Assembly (NCBI RefSeq): GCF_046630445.1
Contig: NC_092333.1
Location: 98,492,001 to 98,556,000, forward strand
From: Rutidosis leptorrhynchoides
Lineage: Eukaryota > Streptophyta > Magnoliopsida > Asterales > Asteraceae
DNA: 64,000 nucleotides
Reading direction: 5' to 3'
In this document: one piece after another, positions 59,875 through 64,000 of the stretch
How the letters are laid out: each line of letters opens with the position of its first letter
Numbering within the stretch: the first letter of the stretch is position 1
Position numbers and translations under genes: made by a program
Notes under the pieces: model-generated
Told to the model about the DNA's origin: nothing
The model's database searches: none
Seen by the model: only the letters and a program-made list of their open reading frames with translations

Positions 59875-62379
59875 TCTTCGTTCTATCTACTTTATCTTTG
59901 TTCTACATATCAATCTACATCAATTATCTTCGTTCTACGTGGAGATTAGGTAATCTCTAAAGTCTTAAAGATTATATATTCTCGTTCTAACGGTAAATTA
60001 AATGAGCTTAGTATCATATTGACTCATTAAATCCATGATTACATCTAAGGAAAATATATATGTATATATATTTTCATAAAGATTGTGATTAAAATTCTTT
60101 CGTACAAACTGTTATTGGTGAAAATATTTTAACGGGTAGGTAATACCCGAGGAATATTTAGATTTCACATTAATAAGTACACTGTACATTCTTTTAAATC
60201 TAATTCAACAGTCATTTACTATCCTATTTACAACCACTGATATACGTATCCGTTCACCGCAGAATAACTATTTTCATTCAATTTCATATTTGGATTTTGA
60301 TCTATCAGAATCCTACAAGTGGCATAATGAAGAAAATATTGGATAAAATAAAATTTGTTAGAAACAAACAATTTAACTATGAGAAGAATTTTGTTAAGAA
60401 TCCACGCTAATTGTTCCTAGCTAACTGTTCCTAGCTAACTGATTACATCTTATTTATCGCAATTTATTTATCGCAATTTATATTCTCGCAATTTTATTTA
60501 TCGTCATTTAATTTCTGTTATTTATTTTACGCACTTTAAATATCGGGACACGTATACAAGGTTTTGACATATCATATCGACGCATCTATATATATTATTT
60601 GGAATAACCATAGACACTCTATATGCTGTAATGCACGAGTTCGTTATACAGGGTTGAGGTTGATTCTACAATAATATATATACTTTGAGTTGTGATCGAG
60701 TCTGAGACATGTACACGGGTCATGATACGTATTAATTAATTCGAATATTATATATTAAGCTATATATGAATTATTAGACTGTTAACTGTGGACTACTAAC
60801 ATTAGACAATTAAAATGAATTAAAATACTGATTATAATATATGAAACTAAACAATTCTTCAAGTTTGCCACTTGATTTCATCTTAAACATCATTTGTATC
60901 TTGACGATCACAATCAGCGTTTAATCATCTAAAAACCTTCGATATTCTTGAAAACCCTCGGTTTGATAACCGATGATCCAGATCCGTTAACTTTGAAAAT
61001 GCTGACGAAGCAGCATGTTGTAGATGACCTAAATGGTCAAAAGTTTGATAATAAAGAATGGAATGTTGGGAACGCTCGATAGAAAATTTGGTACTGAAAA
61101 ATAGTTTGAGCTAACCATGAAGGAGACTAAGGACAAATACAAGGACCAAACCGTATATTCAAAGAATCCAGGTAATTCTGGATCCGATGAAACCTTCAAC
61201 GAATATCTTGCTCCTTACTCATGTTAAAGTCTTGCGGAAAATCTTTCTTCATCAACCTTCGAACTTAGAAATTCCAAAATATCATCATAAATATCCTCGA
61301 TATTTCTGAGGATATTTTCAAAAGTATTCTTGTCCGAAATTATATACCTCTTTGTGCTTTCTGTATTACTTTATATTGGAAACTTGTGTAAAATTTAAAT
61401 ATAATTACGAATGAATTCTGGAGAAGTGTTAAAAATTTGAGCATGAGTTAGTATAATATAATGACACTTGGCCAACGTGATTATATTACAGTAAGTCATG
61501 CTAAAGTTCTAATGGGTGTGATGATTCATAGACCGTACCCTCATCATGTGCCATGTTACATAACTCTTTCATTCTATTTAACCTCTAAACATATCAAGAA
61601 CATAGTTACTTGATATTTCTATCTTTTTTGAAATTTCTGGTAATTTGACAAATCAAATCGTTCTATTACCTTTCTTTTCTACATAGTATATTATGATCAT
61701 TCGAAACTTCATACCTGTGAATCCGAGACGTCTTAATCGCTTTACTTAAGGCCTGGAAGAGAAAACAAGAGCATGGAGCTCCGAAATATAAGGGGAAATA
61801 TAAAGCCGACAACAACACAGAAATTACAAACCCTGTATATCAATACGTATTGCAACATAAAGACACGGGAGAATTAAAAACATTATAACCCCAAGGTAAT
61901 CATAGAAGTAAACAGATTCCTCTGGTGATAAATGAAAGAGAAGAATGACAGAAGCGATAGTCAAGAAAATACAAAGTATTAGAACTGGATTCAGCATTTC
62001 CAAAATCTTTTAGAAGTATGAATTGAGTAAAGGAACGGTGAAAAGAATGGAACGGGAGAGGTTAATTTATAACAAATTGTCGGACGTGGTAATCGAGACA
62101 GAATACCGCATTCAATTATATAAGATACTAATTCCTTAGTTTTCGAAAAATCAAATCTTTTATAGATTTCGAAGATTATCTTTAAATTCCTTGAATTTTG
62201 GAAATCCACTGTGACTACGTCAAAAGTTAAATCTCTATTTCACTCTTTTGTGATAGCTTCATTCGTACTCTTCAAATAATCGAATTGTTTTATCTATATT
62301 ACTCAATAATGATAAAACTCTATTTATCCACTCATATTCGTCATGAAAACATTTTTATTGTTAGCTATGACGACCTCGA
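59875..62379 (+). other. E6 interior without coding genes
   Basis: About 2.5 kb are AT-rich with scattered stops. A PPT-like phrase (TTTTAACGGGTAGGTAATAC) sits at about 60127-60146. Short repeats (TTATTTATCGCAATT) lie near 60450-60510. The stretch 60547-60850 resembles part of the E2 LTR (about 30351-30650). No pol remnant was recognised on either strand. Confidence 0.6.
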
Positions 62380-62417
62380 TCAAATTTCGGAACGAAATTT
62401 CTTTAACGGGTAGGTAC
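62380..62417 (+). other. E6 polypurine tract
   Basis: TTTCGGAACGAAATTTC is followed by AACGGGTAGGTAC and the 3' LTR start TGTGAGGACCC. It has the same layout as the 3' ends of E1 and E3. Confidence 0.75.
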
Positions 62418-62573
62418 TGTGAGGACCCGGAAATTTCCGACCAAATTTAACGTAATCTTATTATGATTCCGACGCGATAAGCAAATTCTATTAAACTGAA
62501 TCTCGAAATGTTCGAACTATTTTATGAAATCATCTGACCTTTGACTATTCTCGATGATTCACGAACAATTGTT

Positions 62574-62646
<73 letters not shown>

Positions 62647-63554
62647 GTATGTATTGGAAAAATAACTTGAACCATTATATGTTGTTGTATTTAAAATTAA
62701 TTATGTAAAATAAAATAAAAATAAGATATTATATTAATTATTATTTAAAGCATAACTATATATAAATAAAGTATATTAAAAATAAATATTAAATGATTGT
62801 AATACTCGTTGGACATTTCGATTATTATTTAGAGAAGTTTAAAACGAACTTATGTGATTTTAAAATAAACGGTGATACGAAAATGAGTTTTATAAATTTT
62901 AGGCTTATTAATAATATATTTAGATGTTGTTTGTCAAATTTTAAAAATTTTATATTTTGCTTGGGGGTTGGGAGTGAATAATTAATGTAATTTTTATTTA
63001 ATTGTTAAGGATCAAATTTTATACTATAATAACCAAAATAAATAAATATAGTTAATCTAAAAATTCGGGATTTTTCAGAAGACTTTCATCCACCACTGTT
63101 TAACAACGGGGTACGAAAAATACCCTTATAAACTGTCGGCAGATTTAATAATGTTAGGAGCCAAATTACTGTGTACATGTGTTACTTTACAATATACAAT
63201 TATTATTATTATTATTATTAATAGATTAGAGTATATATAATATGATAGATATATATGTATCACCATTCATTCACATCTATCTCTAACAAACATGACCACC
63301 TTTGGACACCCATCTCACCACCACCACAGTCAACCGCTGGCCACCTTCACTCCACCGCCGGACACCTACAACTACATCACCACCGAGAACAACCATTACC
63401 TCTTTCACCGTCTCTATCTCGTCTCTCTCTCTCTATATATTTTCGTGAACCATAAATTCAGTTGTAAGCTCAACCACAACAATCACCTTCTCTAAAACCG
63501 CCACCACCTACAATGTATCACCACCCTCTACAACCTCCATGAACTTCTATCTTC

Positions 63555-63612
<58 letters not shown>

Positions 63613-64000
63613 ATCCTGCACGCCTTATGTGATAAGCAAAATCACCACAACCGACACCATCCTCCACCATCCTACAACCACCTCCCACCGTGAATTTCAT
63701 AAAACCACCGGACGTCACCTTCTAGTCACTAATCCTCACCACATCATGAACTTCACCATTTCCTCCACCTACGAGAACCACCACCCATCTTAAACACCAT
63801 CACCTTCGGTTAAGTTGTTATCACCATCCGAAAACCATCACCCCTTTAACCATCGGTTATCACCACCAAACGAGCCAATCACCTTTCTTCACTTTTTAAT
63901 TTTTTCGTGAGCCATAGCAATTAACCACCCTCTAGTGCAGCTACGTTCATTACAAATCGCTATTGTGTATATTTCTGTTCAAGTTCGACAACCTCTAACA
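62418..64000 (+). repeat. E6 3' LTR, first 1.58 kb
   Basis: It is colinear with 55119 to about 56680. The second motif base differs (TGTGAGG against TGTGACG), and scattered substitutions follow. The AT tract (62585-62643) is shorter than in the 5' LTR, while a CT tract at 63559-63610 is much longer than its counterpart near 56277-56298. The LTR runs off the window. Confidence 0.9.
63559..63610. repeat. (CT)n microsatellite in E6 3' LTR
   Basis: About 26 CT units, against about nine in the other LTR of the same element. Confidence 0.9.

Larger units (their letters stand above)
55119..64000 (+). mobile_element. E6: large non-autonomous LTR retrotransposon
   Basis: The 5' LTR (55119-58873), PBS, about 3.5 kb interior, polypurine tract and the start of the 3' LTR (62418 to beyond the window) are all present. 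The LTR start (TGTGACGACCCGG) and the Met-tRNA PBS resemble the Ty3/gypsy elements nearby, but there is no gag domain, RT, RNase H or integrase. That architecture is a LARD-type non-autonomous element. The two LTRs remain closely similar, apart from microsatellite length, so it is among the younger insertions here. Confidence 0.87.

Overview
The window is plant nuclear DNA, almost certainly eudicot. The family is inferred: Tekay-type chromovirus LTRs of about 3 kb that open TGTAACGACCC or TGTGACGACCC suggest Asteraceae, but nothing in the window proves it. About 90 percent is mobile-element sequence, mostly Ty3/gypsy, nested several layers deep. The one recognisable host gene is a damaged phosphoglycerate-mutase-like locus.

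Left block (1-34347). The host of the nest is a Tat-clade element, called T here, on the minus strand from its partial 3' LTR (7042-7344) to its 5' LTR (about 33669-34347). T keeps gag and protease on the minus strand. It also keeps an antisense gene on the plus strand with its own TATA box, two introns and poly(A) signal. No reverse transcriptase, RNase H or integrase is visible. T carries four later insertions. E1 (Tekay-like, 1-7041) sits in its 3' LTR. Two solo LTRs of one family sit in opposite orientations: E2a (8924-25841, duplication GCAAG) and E2b (28284-31590, duplication GTATC). E3, a full Ty3/gypsy element (10635-23984, duplication GTTTT), sits inside E2a. Next to its 3' LTR, E3 carries an unexpected second copy of the flanking E2 sequence.

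Middle block (34348-46301). This holds a SINE with 15-bp duplications, a non-autonomous Copia-like LTR element with 403-bp LTRs, a Mutator-like MITE with 9-bp duplications, and the mutase-like pseudogene on the minus strand. It also holds possible Helitron ends and a LINE 3' fragment interrupted by a complete Cassandra TRIM with 5S-rRNA-derived LTRs.

Right block (46302-64000). E4 (plus strand, gag-pol cut off in integrase) is broken by E5, a partial LTR of a related family on the minus strand. E5 is cut by E6, a large non-autonomous element with LTRs of about 3.75 kb and one 196-residue ORF. The 3' LTR of E6 runs off the window.

Three cross-element patterns deserve attention. Compared with E4, the E5 LTR lacks exactly one GT...AG-bounded segment, as if a leader intron had been lost. 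Five LTR families share a short block near their 3' end. E3, E4 and E6 each have a small predicted coiled-coil ORF between the primer-binding site and gag, or where gag would be. All coding elements have stops or frameshifts; the stops are mostly C-to-T or G-to-A changes, as expected of old, methylated, silenced copies. All similarities were judged by eye.
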